A DNA stretch of 64,000 nt from Siphonodentalium dalli (taxonomy: Eukaryota; Mollusca; Scaphopoda; Gadilida; Siphonodentaliidae), in contig CP136066.1 of NCBI GenBank assembly GCA_032622095.1, positions 133,393,917 to 133,457,916 of the forward strand. The letters run 5' to 3'. The notes beneath the pieces are model-generated. The model ran no database searches. It was not told where the DNA came from and worked only from the letters and a program-made list of their open reading frames with translations. The position numbers were made by a program, and so were the translations under genes. The first letter of the stretch is position 1, and each line of letters begins with the position of its first letter. Below, in pieces: positions 1-12,843 of the stretch.

Positions 1-3000
1 TTTCCATACATGTCGCCTACATCATTTCCGATTGTATCGAACTGGTAACGATTAGGGAATATACTTCTCTTCAATCTTGATAACAACTCACTTATGCATC
101 ACATTAGTTGATTTCTTGGATCATAACCTTGATTTTCTTCTCCAAATGCGATGATTTAAAGGAATTGGTATGAATTTCGCCAAAATATACTTTTTTATTT
201 TCTAACTATATCCTTATAGAAATTTAGAAATAATCGACCATGGAAATGAGTGTGATCATTACATAAGGTATTTACATATATAAATGGATCCGGAAACTGT
301 CAACTTAATCCAAGATGGCTTCCAAGATGGCGGCCAAAATACGATAATACGCAAATTTTACCCTCTTTCATCCAATTATGTTTCTGTCATGTAGAAGGTG
401 AATGTAGTAGACTAATTTGCTTCTTCCAAATAAATATTCGCCATGTTACGGCACATTCATAGTAGTTGTCTTTCCGCAATGACTCAATATGCGAGTTCAT
501 ATGACAATTATTGTCAAAATAAGCATCGTGAAAATTCGCCAAACATTATATTTGCACACGTCAAATAACATGTCCACAACAGGAGAACGATATCTCGGTG
601 TTAGATATATGAATGAATGTACTCCGATTTAGATTATCCGGAGTTATTAATATCTCTTTGTAATCGAGATAGCCGCCAATGTGGCGGAAATGGCGAAATT
701 TGACATTAAAATAGATATATTTCCGAAATATATCACAGCGTGCAAGAAAGGTACATAAGCATATCATTATCATACATGGGCTTTCGGTGAGAAATATAGA
801 AAACTTAAATATATGTTCAAGCACGTTAAGTATATGGACTTCTGCCAAACTCGATTCTGATATTATATAAATAATTTAATAGAGACCTACGTGGTATGTG
901 GAGATAATAGTGAAGTTTCCAACTTCAGGCAATGTCAGCTACCAATGCTCAAATCATGCATGTGATCGCCATACGTTCTTGTATATCGATAACGATTGAG
1001 TTTATCTACGTGTATACTAAAAGGTTTAGCGAAGGACTCAATCAGATTACTGTATATAGCTAACAGTAGCTGGCTTTTGAAGCCTGAAATTGAAAATATA
1101 AACCAGGAGATCGCCCGGGGCCTTGTTCAGATATTCTAGCTATACTTTATTCTTTTCCACTTCACCACGATACATGTATACCGCCGGTATAGGCTTGGTA
1201 GATGAACGACGTTGGATAGTCTGTCGAAGTTACACGGACGTTTTCTGACATAATATCCATAAAAGTCTTCGTAAAATCAATCCTTGTATGGGTACTCTTG
1301 GTGATTGGAATGGAAAATCGACACAAAATGATCAGAATCCCCATTCTACCATTCTGGCAAACATATGTGCAGGAAGAAATGTTGATGATTGCCTCATGCT
1401 TAGACTGCTTCTTGTCACCAGTTCATACTAAGTACCGCTACATTTCCACACGTGCATTACTATGACGACCAAGATGGGATCTTGACAAATTTGAACTAGA
1501 ACTCAAACAATATATTTACTTGTATTATAGCGATATTAGCATATTTATGTATCACTACATGTATGTACAAATGTATATAATTAGTTTGTCTCATATACAA
1601 GTAGCGCTAATGTGTATCTGGACCATAACAATATCGTTAGGTGGGGTGAATATAAAATGATTCCCGGAAATTACTCACATAAGCCTGCACAGTTGATGTC
1701 GAATCCGGTCCACGATTAAACGTATACTAATAGTTTTTGTATTATTCATGGTATAAATACTGTTTAAACGAAAGTCTATCTGATCAAACTGGATTGATTT
1801 GCACATGAATATGTATGGAGCTCTGCGTACAATAGCCTCACCATGACCGTGTTCTGCTGAAGTTAATCTATATATGCCACTTGGTTGGGGGGAATATCAA
1901 GATGCATGCATGCAGCATGATATATACAATTTATGGGATATAGCCAGACTGATCCGATAACTCCTAGTCGAATAGAATTAGAACAGTTTGAGTCATTAGG
2001 ATATATATGGATCGGCCTATATAATATGATCTGAAAGTTGCCATTATTATTATAGAGAACCGTGGCCACCTCTGTAGTTACGAGTGCTAATTCAACTTCC
2101 TTCATTTCCACATTTCCTTTGGTTTATGATAACGTTATAACCAGAAATAACATGGCACGCCATGAGCTGTTATTAACTCCAAATATTTTTCACATTATGT
2201 TCTAAGAACTTAGTGGACTGCGTTGCCCCATAATGTCATTCAGTATTAAGAACCTGGATTCCAGAGTATATTGGACATAATAAATCAAACTGATGACATG
2301 ACACCGGAAGACCCATCACTACCAATGGACGTTTCACCCGTTTCCCACCGTGTGGTCGTACAGTTTGTCAAAACGCGGGAATTAGTATCATAATAAGTAT
2401 TGCCTGTCTATTTTTGGCTCGCATCTATTGCGCTTACCATTCACATTCTTTCGTCATCTAAGCTGCATGGTTGGATATGCAAAGCAGTTGCGCAGTCCCT
2501 GTTGATTTCGATAAACATCAAAATAATCGCTAATCAAGTGCGACCTGCAGCACAGTCATAACCATTGACCAGAACCACTTTCCTATTAAACTGATGTACA
2601 AACGTAATGCATTGTCTCACTAAACTTTTCACATGCATAAATCCTAGAAATCAATATGGGATATTAGTTTGCTGTATACTATCAATGGTCCATACCAGCC
2701 TACCGTGTTCATGCCAAGCCACCTTTCGTATATTGTGCGAATCACTTTGTGTGGCTACCACCAATTAACTGAACACGAGGAAAGCCAAGAACCAGACATA
2801 CCACTTCGCCCGTTTGTGGGGATCTAGCCTGTGTATGGCAATGTTCATTTCAATTGAATAACATGTCCTGCGGGGTCACTAACTTATATTAACTTTTCAA
2901 AACTCCACATTTGCAATGAAAGTGGTTGGACTACTTTGGTGAAAACAAACATCCAGATTTCAGAACATGGTATTCACACTATATCACTTTAAGCTTGATA

Positions 3001-4747
3001 CGGGACACTACCGCATATACGGATATATTACCCACCTATGTGTGTCTATTCTATTTTGATCTGTCGTGGTTATCAATACGATTGAAACCTGTTAAGTTCA
3101 GCTAAATGAGGTTCAAATGGTGTTACAATGCAAATTTAATTAAAGGTTACAGCACAACTAACAACGAGACAAGCAGGCCAAATGACAGCCATAGCATTAA
3201 TTCTACCATTGTTTGTGTTTTATAAACAAGGATGTGTTGTTTCTTGCTTGCCAAGATTCATGGTATAGCTGAGCAGTACAATCCCACTTCATAGCTATCA
3301 CAATAAACAATTGCGTATTGCTACCTGCTATGATCCACTATATGCATTTGCTACCGATATGTCACGACAAGAACTAACACTAACGATTAACTGCATCATC
3401 AATTACCATTTGATATGGTAACCACCAATACTGCTCACTTAGTATTTTGGCTTAGAGTATAGCACAGAAGTCTAGACATTGGAATAGTAACACTTGCCCA
3501 CCCCTAGCTAAGATGGCGGTCTAAGATACTTTCTAATTTCATATAGTGAGTTGGATTTTCTCTTCAACACCCTCATCACTTAATATCAGGAAATTTGAAG
3601 AAATGCCGCGTATGCCGTATAGGACATCGCTAATGTGTATAATAAATTAAAGCTATGCGCATTTACTTAAAAGTAGCCGATTAACCTAATTCCCCATAAT
3701 GGAATGCCAGGGCGACATTTGGTGATGTACCGTAACGAACACTGACTTTTGTATTTTGGCTGCCATTTTGGTAGCCATCTTGGATGAAATTGAACAGTTT
3801 TGTTGAAGTGTGATAATATTTCCGTATGTGGCACGAATACTTCTTTCCCATCACTGAATGCCGCTCATTTCTTTAAATATATTGCTACAATATCGGAATT
3901 AATTTTTGACAAGATGCTATAATTCGATTGTCTAAAGTGGATTTTTGACAGATCGAACATGTTTTGTACAATACAATTGGTCACCACATTGCTGAAGCAA
4001 TAATTAAACACAGAATTGTCACAATTCGCAGTCGATACCAAACGGAAGGTCATTTACATGAAATTCTTGAAAATCGCAAAATTGTTGATTTTTTAGTGGC
4101 ATTTTGGCAGCCATCTTTGACTGGAATAACATTTTCCCGTGAAATTGGGTACTGTACTTCGAGAACTACTATTGATGAATTTCCCTAACTGAAAAGAATG
4201 TATACCAATTAAGAAATATGCGATGAATTCGTCAGTTCTTATGACAACCCTACATCTGAACTGAACTGACAATGACGTCATCTTTGTGACGTCATAATTC
4301 TCTCCAGTCGCGGACCCATGATGTCTAACAAACTTTTTCCGACAAAGTAAGTGATACCCTATCATAATATCATAGTCTCTACATTTGTTCAAAAAATTCC
4401 CACGAAAGTACATAAGCGACTCTACTACTTGGGTTCCATTGAAATCCAAACATTTACAGTCAAGTTATATACATGGAAATGCCAGATAAATAGATATAAA
4501 CAAATTGTTCATTACACCATGCACACAATCACCTACAACTCAGAGACTTTGGCATATGTGATGTACTCTAAATAAGCCTATCGATGTATAATGTCTGCTC
4601 TCTTTCCCCTGAGAGGCTTGAACTAAACACTACTTAATCAAGACTTGTGAACATATGCCACCAAGTATATAAATAAGCAAGAGATTTCAATAAAATAGGG
4701 TACACACTGTGGTTCACAACTCTATGATAAACCTCGCCAGTAAATTC
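1..4747. other. No gene recognised; degenerate repeats
   Basis: No exon with good splice borders and LRPPRC-like content was found, although the 3' part of that gene should run in this direction. A motif containing CCAAGATGGCT and GCxGCCAAAATAC occurs at about 318-350 on the plus strand and inverted at about 3757-3785, with related pieces near 3510 and 4100. This suggests an old inverted or dispersed repeat. ORFs here are short and have no recognisable content. Confidence 0.5.
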
Positions 4748-6080
4748 CAACGAGAGGGCGATCACGATCGGCAGATGTTAACCCATCCCTTGGCGATAGT
4801 AAATTACTATGATCGGAATCATAAATGACAGTTTTGATGTTGAATATAGAGTATACTGTTATGTACTTTTATAGACAAATGTACATAAAACAAATTATTG
4901 GAATTTATGGGTCACTCGCATTTAGATAAGAGAATGCACTGGTACAGGATCTGTAATGCTGCACCACAACAGCTTTAGGTTAAATGTGAAAAAGGTGAGC
5001 TGGAAATGGAATACTTGGGTTAAGAGAGTCCAATTTAAGTTTACAACGATAATATCTCAAATTCTAACAACAACACCCATCAAGATAAAGACACCTCACT
5101 GCTGACCCATTAATATCAATTATATAGCATTCTGTCAATAAATCACAGACATTGTTTATATTGATGCTGGAATCTCTATTAATACAATAACATTTATAAT
5201 GACCTCAGACCATCTGTAGAGTTATATATTCAGCTGTGCAATGGAGCATCTAGCAAACTTTTAAAAGCACTGTTTTATCAGGAAATCTTTCACAGACTGT
5301 CCATCATAATTAACTGGTCTGTACGTGGGATACAGTCTATCACCAAATAAATAACATTCTATTAACCAGTTGCAGTCTATATAGTACACTCCAATATTGT
5401 GAACTACACATGTGTTTTTTATCAGATATCAGGAGGAATTCTGTTATTTAACTGCTACTTGACATTAATGGGGGATCTGTGCTGTATGCAAAAACGGCTC
5501 GGTCGTGTAATGGCACCTTAACACTATTAATTTATGGGTTCATTACTAAATATTTAAAGGGACACATTGGGAACCTTTTTATCAACTTGTATCATAATCA
5601 TCAATATCTAAATGAAAACAAATGAAAGAGGCAATGACATTTTTTTTATTATTATTATAAAAGTTAAAAATAAATCTAAAAAAAATCATATTTTTTTTAG
5701 AAAAAGGGTCATAACTCCTTTAAATAAATCGTATCAAACCCATATTCGAACTCGATGTGTATTTTGGGTTGTGAAACTCACATACCAAATTTGGTTCCAA
5801 TCAGATAAAAAATGTTTGAGTTATGGTAGAATGCGTGAATTCTAAGTCGAAAAAGGGCCATAAGTCTGCAACAAAAACTCGGATCAAACCCAAATTCGAA
5901 CTCGATCTGTATTTTGGGCTGAGAAACCCACAAAATTTGGTTCCGATCGGATAGAAAATGTTTGAGTTATCGCATTACTCGTAAAGTATCTATGGACAGA
6001 CAGACAGACGGACGAACGACGAGTTGTCAATCCGGACAACGACACTATGTTTACCATACTATGGTATGGGTAAACATAAA
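4748..6080 (+). mobile_element. Tandem-core element, family 2, copy 1
   Basis: A unique 5' module starts AACGAGAGG and has a near-copy at 46551. It is followed by two cores containing GTCGAAAAAGGGCCATAA and a stretch about a CGAACTCGATCTGTATTTTG segment. Then comes a GACAGACAGACGGACG microsatellite, and the element closes with the palindrome ACCATACTATGGT inside TGTTTACC and GGGTAAACA arms. The plan matches the pearl elements of bivalves, which are thought to be non-autonomous Helitron or Helentron relatives. No coding capacity is visible. Confidence 0.7.
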
Positions 6081-6106
6081 AAGGTTATTATGCCGTCTTT
6101 AATCCT

Positions 6107-6330
6107 CTCTTTACTAAATACTTATTGACAAGTAGTACCAATAGGAAATTTTCATATAATAAGTTCAACAAAAAGAATTATTATCTGAACTTTTCCAACC
6201 AATGAATAGGAATTCTTCTGCACTTGCATTATCTTTTGGTCTGTTTGTTGTCTGCTCAATTATACTGAACAGCGCTCCAGATGAATAATGGACCATTCAA
6301 ATTTACACTTTTATAACTTATGTGATAATA
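6107..6330 (+). repeat. Dispersed 225-bp repeat, copy 1
   Basis: This stretch is a diverged direct copy of 26094-26305; both contain AGGAAATTTTCA, CCAATGAATA and CTTCTGCACTTGCAT in the same order. Both copies lie in LRPPRC introns next to an exon, at 6471 and 26361. No open frame is conserved. It may be a SINE-like element or an old intronic duplication. Confidence 0.6.
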
Positions 6331-6470
6331 CATTTAATAGGGTTAAAGAATGTTGTTGGTCATTCTAGAATGTAATTTGATGTAATTGAAATAGGCTGTA
6401 TATATAACAGGCCTATAAAAAAAATAAAAACTGGATCATTTTACACTCAGTAAAGCACAATGACACTTAC

Positions 6471-6506
6471 CGTGTGCCCATCAGAAGATTTCAAACTCTG
6501 TAATTT
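6471..6506 (-). CDS. LRPPRC: Candidate LRPPRC exon 19 (36-bp microexon)
   Basis: A 36-bp phase 0 segment with acceptor CTATTTGCAG and a perfect GTAAGT donor. The peptide KLQSLKSSDGHT resembles human ETLKAENQPIRD in position. It lies 5.8 kb downstream of exon 18, just past the left end of the pogo-like element. Being so short, it could arise by chance; the strong splice signals and correct phase support it. Confidence 0.55.
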
Positions 6507-7079
6507 CTGCAAATAGAAGTTTGATAAACTATAGATCCAGGATAAAGATTAATATTAAATATCAAAACAAATATTCGTCAACATTTAGGTGAGGAATAAA
6601 AGTAAAAACTGATGTTCAAGTTATTACTGTGGGCTTTTTAATTATTACAAGACAAATAAAACACAGGAATTGAGTGTGCTTCAATCTTATAGCAAGGACA
6701 GTTCAGTTAACCCCACAAGATTCTGGTGCAGTTCAAAAATAATCATTAGTTGTAGGACATTAATACAGTCAATTTCAGTTAATTGCATATCGTTTAAATG
6801 CATATTTCGGCTATTTGCATAATATATGCATGCACCAAACCATTTTCTCATAAAAAGACTATTTTTTAATCGTTTATTTGCATAAGGGTCGGACTCTATT
6901 CCGTTTTTATGCATACGAAAATCGCCAAAAATGTTGACGAGAAGGAGTAAAAAGTCACCTCATGGTGCCGAAATTATAGCAATTTGTAAAACTATCATAC
7001 AAAGTTGTTGAAGATGACCATCGCGAGAGCGAAGACGGCAATTTTCAATTTCATAACACACGTGGTTTTCTATCTCTTC

Positions 7080-8610
7080 TCAGTAACATGCTTTTGTTGA
7101 CACACATTTCCTGTATGTTTCCATATTTATTTGTGAATTGCATGATTTATTCAAATTTGTATATTTATTTGGTTGTTTGTTGAGTTTGTAAACGTTTGTA
7201 AACACCTGAAGTTCCAGTTGCAATTCTGAGAATTCAAAGTGAAAGGAAGATTCCCGGGAATTCCACCAACAAGGAAGCCAACTAAACCGAAAGTGCTTTT
7301 CTATTTCTTCTAACATGCTTCTGTTCACAAACATTTCCTGTTTGTTTCCTTATTGTGAATTATATGATTTATTGAAGTTTGTATATTTATTTGGTTGCTT
7401 GTTGAGTTTGTAAACGTAAACACCTGAAGTTCAATTTGCAATTCTGAGAATTCAAAGTGAAAGGAAGACCCCTGGGAATTCCACCAACAAAGCAGGCCTC
7501 AGCTCACAAGGCGACTCGGGCGAGATTGTCGCCTGACTGTCGCTGACTTCGCCCTATCGTCGCTCTAAGGCGAAATCGAAGTCGCCTTCAGTTTTAGGGG
7601 GAATTTTTTTTTTTTTTTTTTTCTTAATTTTTTTTCCGGACATGTCCGGACATGTTTTGACACGCTGAAAACACAGATGCAATGTTCGCATCTGTGTTGT
7701 TACTGACCATCGTGAGTGTCACAAATAAATGTTTTAATTAACTTAAAAGACCGCCGTCCCGCTTTTCAGATATAAAACAATTACGACATTATCAGAGTAT
7801 GTACCAGGCGCTTCGGAAGTTCGTTTCGGTAACGCGTCGGACTTTTTGAAGAGACCGCGTCGGACTTTTTGAAGAGACCGACTTCCGTAAATAAAATAAT
7901 GTCAAGTTTATTGCTTTAATCGGATTATACCATTGATGTTGGCATTAATTAAGGGAGGCCATTAATTAATAAAAGCTTTTGCAACTCCTTTGTTAGTTAG
8001 TCCTTATTGTTTATTTTAGCGGACACCCACATTACAGCCGTGACCAAATTAAACTTTAAAAGTTACATGCGTCATGATTCAGACTGTACAAACGTATCTT
8101 CCAAGCTGCAGTCTAGGAAATAATACTACTTTCATTTAGTTAAAAAAGTAACTATTACTGTAACTTGATAATTGTCTTGCTTAAATGATAGCTACACAAA
8201 ACATTTCCAAAATTTTTAAATGTATAATAACAATTAATTAAGCTAATTTCAGATAAAGTCAATTTTTTTTAGTTTTATTTGTTATTTTATCTTTTTAAAT
8301 TTTTTATTGTCAGATGTTATAAAATAAAGCGATATTTGAAAATTGTCAATTTTTGGTAGTCTCCCAAAATTTCCTGAAGTCTCCCAAAATTTCCTGAAGT
8401 CTCCCTAAATTTCCTGGAGGGAGACTTCAAGTCTCCCTGTTCTGGACCCCTAGGCTGAGGCCTGCAACAAAGTGTTTCATTTGTGAATTATATGATTTAT
8501 TAAAGCTTGTATATTTAAAAATAAAAACGTTTGTAAACACTTGCAGTTCGAATTCCGAAAATCCTATTGAATGTGAAAGGACGATTCCGCGAATTCTATC
8601 AACAAAGTGT
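7080..8610 (+). repeat. Tandem repeat of about 240 bp, three units
   Basis: Three diverged units each contain TGAATTxxATGATTTATT, a GTTTGTAAACAC segment and an ending GGAATTCCACCAACAA. They lie at about 7080-7320, 7321-7492 and 8465-8610. The third is separated by the hAT-like insertion. They belong to the left part of the pogo-like element. Confidence 0.7.
7493..8464 (-). mobile_element. hAT-like non-autonomous element, copy 1
   Basis: The termini CAGGCCTCAG and CTGAGGCCTG are perfect inverted repeats. A perfect 8-bp duplication CAACAAAG flanks the element (7485-7492 and 8465-8472). Eight-bp duplications and CAGG-type ends are diagnostic of hAT elements. Near the right end are three short tandem units of TCCCAAAATTTCCTGAAG type. 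No transposase is encoded. The insertion splits the 240-bp tandem array of the pogo-like element, so it is younger than that element. Strand is set opposite to the copy at 13162. Confidence 0.9.
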
Positions 8611-8937
8611 CAAGGTCGCCGACACAAAAAAGAAGGCCAACACAATGGTCTCTTTGTTTCTGAGCCGACAATAATTTAATGAATAGAAACATGTTTACAT
8701 AGTGATGGCTTATCATTAACTGAACAGCTGGTTGACATCACTGTTTCCCCAAGTTAGACACAAAGGCTAAAACAACACTGTCTTTGTTTCTCATCCCGAT
8801 ACACATGGTGTCGTGTTTATTCAATGATTTCAACTCATTAGTGTAACAATGGTTCACTATGATTTATTTTCTGGTTTTATCAAAACATTTCTCAGTATAA
8901 ATCCTATTGGTTATCAGTGTACAGCATATCATTCATC

Positions 8938-9135
8938 ATGTCTTCAAAACGAAAACGCAACGACCTTTCCTTAGCTGACAAGTACGAAGCGAAAAAAAGA
9001 CAATTTTTTTGAAGAAAACGATGATGACACCATGGACTGGAATGCGCTGTACTATTTGCAGAAACATTTCCAGAGAATAGTTAGTAAGAGGCGGCAACAG
9101 TGTGCGATAACAGAATTTGTAGACTGCATTCCTTA
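8938..9135 (+). pseudogene. Collapsed pogo/Tigger transposase remnant
   Basis: The ATG opens MSSKRKRNDLSLADKYEAKK, which resembles the first residues of the CENP-B-like N-terminal HTH of Tigger/pogo transposases (KRKR followed by L-LxxKxE). The frame stops after about 24 codons. In another frame a tail reads DWNALYYLQKHFQRIV and ends ITEFVDCIP before a stop, consistent with a transposase C-terminus. So the N- and C-terminal ends are preserved with the whole catalytic region gone. The second pogo-like element at 32387 carries a very similar start (MSKRKRNDLSLGVKYE). Confidence 0.7.
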
Positions 9136-9259
9136 AATGTGATTTATTAATGTTGTTGTTGTTGTTGTAATTATTGTTTTTGCTGTTTTTATCATGTTCG
9201 TTTAAATTTAAATAAAGTATTAAACACAATTGCATACTCAATACAAATCCATTATGTTT

Positions 9260-9412
9260 AAGGAATAATCTCGGTTTTCCAATGTAATTACACAGTCTAA
9301 AGGCATATGCCGAATCACAAACCTATAAATCGCTTCGCGATTTATAAGAGTTTGTGATTCGGCATATGCCTTTAGACTGTGTAATTACATTGGGAAACCG
9401 AGATTATTCCTT
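9260..9412. mobile_element. Foldback (palindromic) element
   Basis: A nearly perfect palindrome of about 150 bp with arms of about 70 bp. It begins AAGGAATAATCTCGGTTTTC, ends with the complement, and centres on AATCGCTTCGCGATT. Such a structure is typical of snap-back MITEs. It lies inside the large pogo-like element. Confidence 0.8.
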
Positions 9413-9849
9413 ATAATTATACAATTAATTGTTAAATATGATTTTAAAAACATTTTCGCTCTTCAAAGACGGTTAAAGCAAGGAACTATATGTTCTCAAA
9501 TAACGGGCCGAAACATACCCACTGTCCGAACAGAAACTGACGACTTGGGTCGAAGGCAACTCGCCCCATTTCACTTCCGTTTAATATCGATCAATCGATC
9601 GAGTTGGTTTTTCCCCGAAGCTATGTCAAGGACAGAGCAAAACATGGCCGATAATGAATTGTAAAATTGATAAACTTTCGACGAAATAATAACATTATCA
9701 GCAGAATATTGGAAGAGGAACACACATTTTAGTTTCCATGTTTACTGGGACTCATTAGCGTGCGATAATTAGTAAGTTTAGTGAACATTTTCTTACAGGA
9801 ATTATCCGATATCTGTCGGCATTCAGTCAATTTTGTTTCCAGATTGAAC

Positions 9850-9925
9850 CTAGATCATGCCATGAACCTCTACTAAGGGTAACGCCTGTACGTTAACCTT
9901 AGTAGAGGTTCATGGCATGATCTAG
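9850..9925. mobile_element. Short foldback element, AGATCATGCCATGAA ends
   Basis: A 76-bp palindrome: left arm CTAGATCATGCCATGAACCT, right arm its complement, with a loop around CCTGTA. It shares its outer 20 bases with the foldback at 10906-10981, but the inner stems differ. Confidence 0.75.
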
Positions 9926-10384
9926 ATTGAACCGAGAAAGTTTTCATAAGAATAAACCATCATGGTTTTTATGGAATATTAGTAAGATTAAATATTTATT
10001 TTTCAAAATCTTATTTTTAATCATGGGTCAAATTTCAAGTGATTGTTCAAAAACTAGTTTACATTCATCTTAAGATATAAATGTATCGTTGTAGATTTGT
10101 GCCGAGTCAGTTGTAATTGTAATGGTTTAATTATATACATTGATATATTATTAACTAATCAAGATCAAATCTATAATTTTAAAGTTCATTCTCATCACCG
10201 TGGTTGATCATCGTCATGTTTGTCACTTTGTGTTTTCTATGAAATATAGAAATTACAGTTATTAAAAACAGGATTTGGTAACATTCCCACAGATGCCTTG
10301 CTAAATGGATATGCCAAATATCGTTGCAAAATTCTGCTGTTATTCTCGTGGGGACTTCGGAGCTTCGCATTGAACAATAATTTG

Positions 10385-10900
10385 AACACCCGTCTACGAG
10401 CGGTACATCGATATGTGGAATCTCATAAACCTTCGTAACTACACTGAGACGAGTTGAAGAAATATCCATGTTTTCTCATAGGGACTTTAATTACATCATT
10501 TGCATACACCCATCAACGAGCAGTCTCTGTGGATCTCAGAAATCACACAACGTAATGCTTCGTAAAACTTTGTAACATAACTTATCACTACACTCGGATG
10601 ATATGAAAAAATATACTGCGGTTTTCTCACAGGGACTTTATATCATTTGTAACAACTGTCTACGAGTGGTGTCTCAGAAATCATTTACGTAACGCTTTGT
10701 AACATATCTCTGCATTGAGATGAGTTTTTAAAATATGCTGCGGTTTTCTAGGGCTTTACATTATTTGCATTAAAAACGTACCGGTTACAACTTACACTTC
10801 GTAACACTTTGCAACATATCATTACACTGAAACGCGGCGAAGAAACATGCTGCATGGGTAGAATGGGATAAAAGCTGCTGTGGTTTTCTCACGGGGACTG
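10385..10900 (+). repeat. Tandem repeat of about 130 bp, four units
   Basis: Degenerate units each contain CTACGAG or a similar start, a CAGAAATCA motif, CGTAACxCTTTGTAACATA, an ACACTGAGACG-like motif and GCGGTTTTCTCACAGGGAC. They are part of the right half of the pogo-like element. No coding potential is evident. Confidence 0.65.
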
Positions 10901-10905
10901 GTAGA

Positions 10906-10981
10906 TCATGACATGAAACTCTGCTCTGGCTGACGTCGTAGACACGGGCGTCAGCCAGAGTAGAGATTTATGGCATGATCT
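10906..10981. mobile_element. Short foldback element, second copy with different stem
   Basis: The outer arms are GATCATGACATGAAACTCT and the complement of TAGATCATGCCATAAATCTC. The inner stem CTCTGGCTGACGTC pairs with GGCGTCAGCCAGAG. It shares termini with 9850-9925 but has unrelated inner sequence. Confidence 0.7.
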
Positions 10982-12270
10982 AGGGGACTGGGTCCAATGT
11001 TTGGGAATATTTGTAAACAATAATTAAAAATTTCATCACAGTATATATATAATTTATAAATTGTTGACATGACAGAAAATTATAATGTACGGTACCATGC
11101 ATGGACTTGTGTCATGTTGTGACAGTCTTGCCAATACCATTGGAGTATGGAATTTGATCAATAACTTCCTTAATTTGCAAATTTTGGCCCAGCATTATGA
11201 CCAAAAGATTGCTAATTAGCCTCATTAAGGTAGTTTTTGATTAATTTGATCAAGTTCCAAGCTCCTGTGACTTTTCAACAATCAATGCATATGATCGACC
11301 CGATCCTATGCAGTGTGGAAATGTAAATAAATAAAACGAAAACAAAAAAGTTGTGTCAGTTTAGCCATGCATTTCAAAACGAAACTTGGCAAATACGACC
11401 AAATTTATACTATGCAAACAGCTTGGGAATGTTTATTTAATTGGGGGATTGTCTTTATTTGGATATTTATTTATTATTCTTTTATTGGCTTTCACATCGT
11501 TCGTGGAAAAAAATGTGTACTGCGAAGCGAGTGCGAAGAAAGTTGCGTCCTTAGTTACTATGCAACAGACTACAAATATCATTACGCGCAAGTACTTTTG
11601 GGTCGTTTTTGTTGCACTGATAAAATCTCGACCTAATGTATTTATCCGATATAATTACATTAGCTTTGATAAACTCAAACGGCAATTTACTATAGAGAAT
11701 GAAGTGGGTGTAATTATAATGGAAATAACAAGGAATGTGTTTGGTCTGGCCTCCCATACAATGTATGTCTATAAATAAATAGGGAATAGAAATTATGGGA
11801 TGGGAGAAATTAAAAACAACACGTTTCGAAATGGGTTTTTTTCTTAATGTTTTTTGTGTGTGATAATGATGGTATGTAATCATTTTATACATGTAACAAC
11901 AAATAAAGATGTTAATGAATCAGTTTATTGACATAATAGTAATTTACAACAAGGTATGAGATGAAATTTGAAATTGATAGACAGCAACATAATGATTTTG
12001 CTATTTCGTGGTACTACGGTACAATCTAAGAACCTCAAATGGGGTGATGGGGTGATTTCGGCTCTATGCATATTCGGTTAATTGCATGAGAAAGGCCATG
12101 CACCGACGCTATGCAATAAAGCGAAATTGACTGTATGTGATGAAATATATAGTCCAACAACAGGTATCAAGCAGATGGGCATATTTTACAGAAGATTTTA
12201 TTAAATGTTTGATGTTCTGAGCCACCTATTCCAGGCGGTATATCAAATATAATTCAGGTTTGAATATTAC

Positions 12271-12345
12271 CTCCCGACAGCTAGCTGGGGCATCCCTCAT
12301 CTGCTTCTCAATCCTGGCAAATTTATAACTCCCTACTTTCAGCTC
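12271..12345 (-). CDS. LRPPRC: LRPPRC exon 18
   Basis: A 75-bp phase 0 exon with acceptor CTTTTCAAG and donor GTAATA. It encodes a charged helical stretch including RIEKQMRDAPASCRE. Its donor lies only 137 bp from the right end of the 5.4 kb pogo-like element, which occupies most of the next intron. Confidence 0.8.
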
Positions 12346-12843
12346 CTTGAAAAGAAATGTCTTTAACATTATGCCTAATGAAATTCAGTTCACCTGGTCT
12401 TTAATTTACCCGATAATGGCTGAAAACCTTCTAAACATGCCTATATTCTTACTGAACATAAAGACGCAACACTCTTGTTGATAATTTTCAGCCATAGTAC
12501 CTTCTTCAACTAAAACATGTTTTAAAGGTACACTCACAATGTCTACAGTTTTGATGAGTCATTTGTAATATCAAATCCGGATGCTGATAATAGCGAATGA
12601 TGTGATACAACCAGTAACAACTAATTTTGTAATTGACTAAGAGAAATGAAGAACACAACTGAAAAAGTTTAAATTCAGAAACTCACACTTGAATGAGAAC
12701 AATGGCTGAAGATCTCTATGAGAAATTCTATATCATATGAAGCCACTACACATATGATGGAACAACATTGAATAGTATGGATTTCTTAATGAACACAACT
12801 TTTTGAATGGTTATAACAAAGTTGTGAAGTATATATAACATAC

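Larger units (their letters stand above)
6766..12133 (+). mobile_element. Large pogo/Tigger-like DNA transposon, internally deleted
   Basis: The ends are inverted repeats of about 29 bp (CAGTCAATTTC at the left, GAAATTGACTG at the right) flanked by TA on both sides. TA target duplications and CAGT termini are typical of pogo/Tigger elements. Inside are tandem units of about 240 bp at 7080-8610, a collapsed transposase at 8938-9135, tandem units of about 130 bp at 10385-10900, a nested hAT-like insertion at 7493-8464, and three palindromic insertions. The element cannot encode a full transposase. It fills most of the intron between LRPPRC exons 18 and 19. Confidence 0.82.

Noticed and set aside
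11386-11778. 130-codon plus-strand ORF with a hydrophobic stretch
   Set aside because: It overlaps other long frames in both directions in AT-rich transposon sequence and has no recognisable motif.
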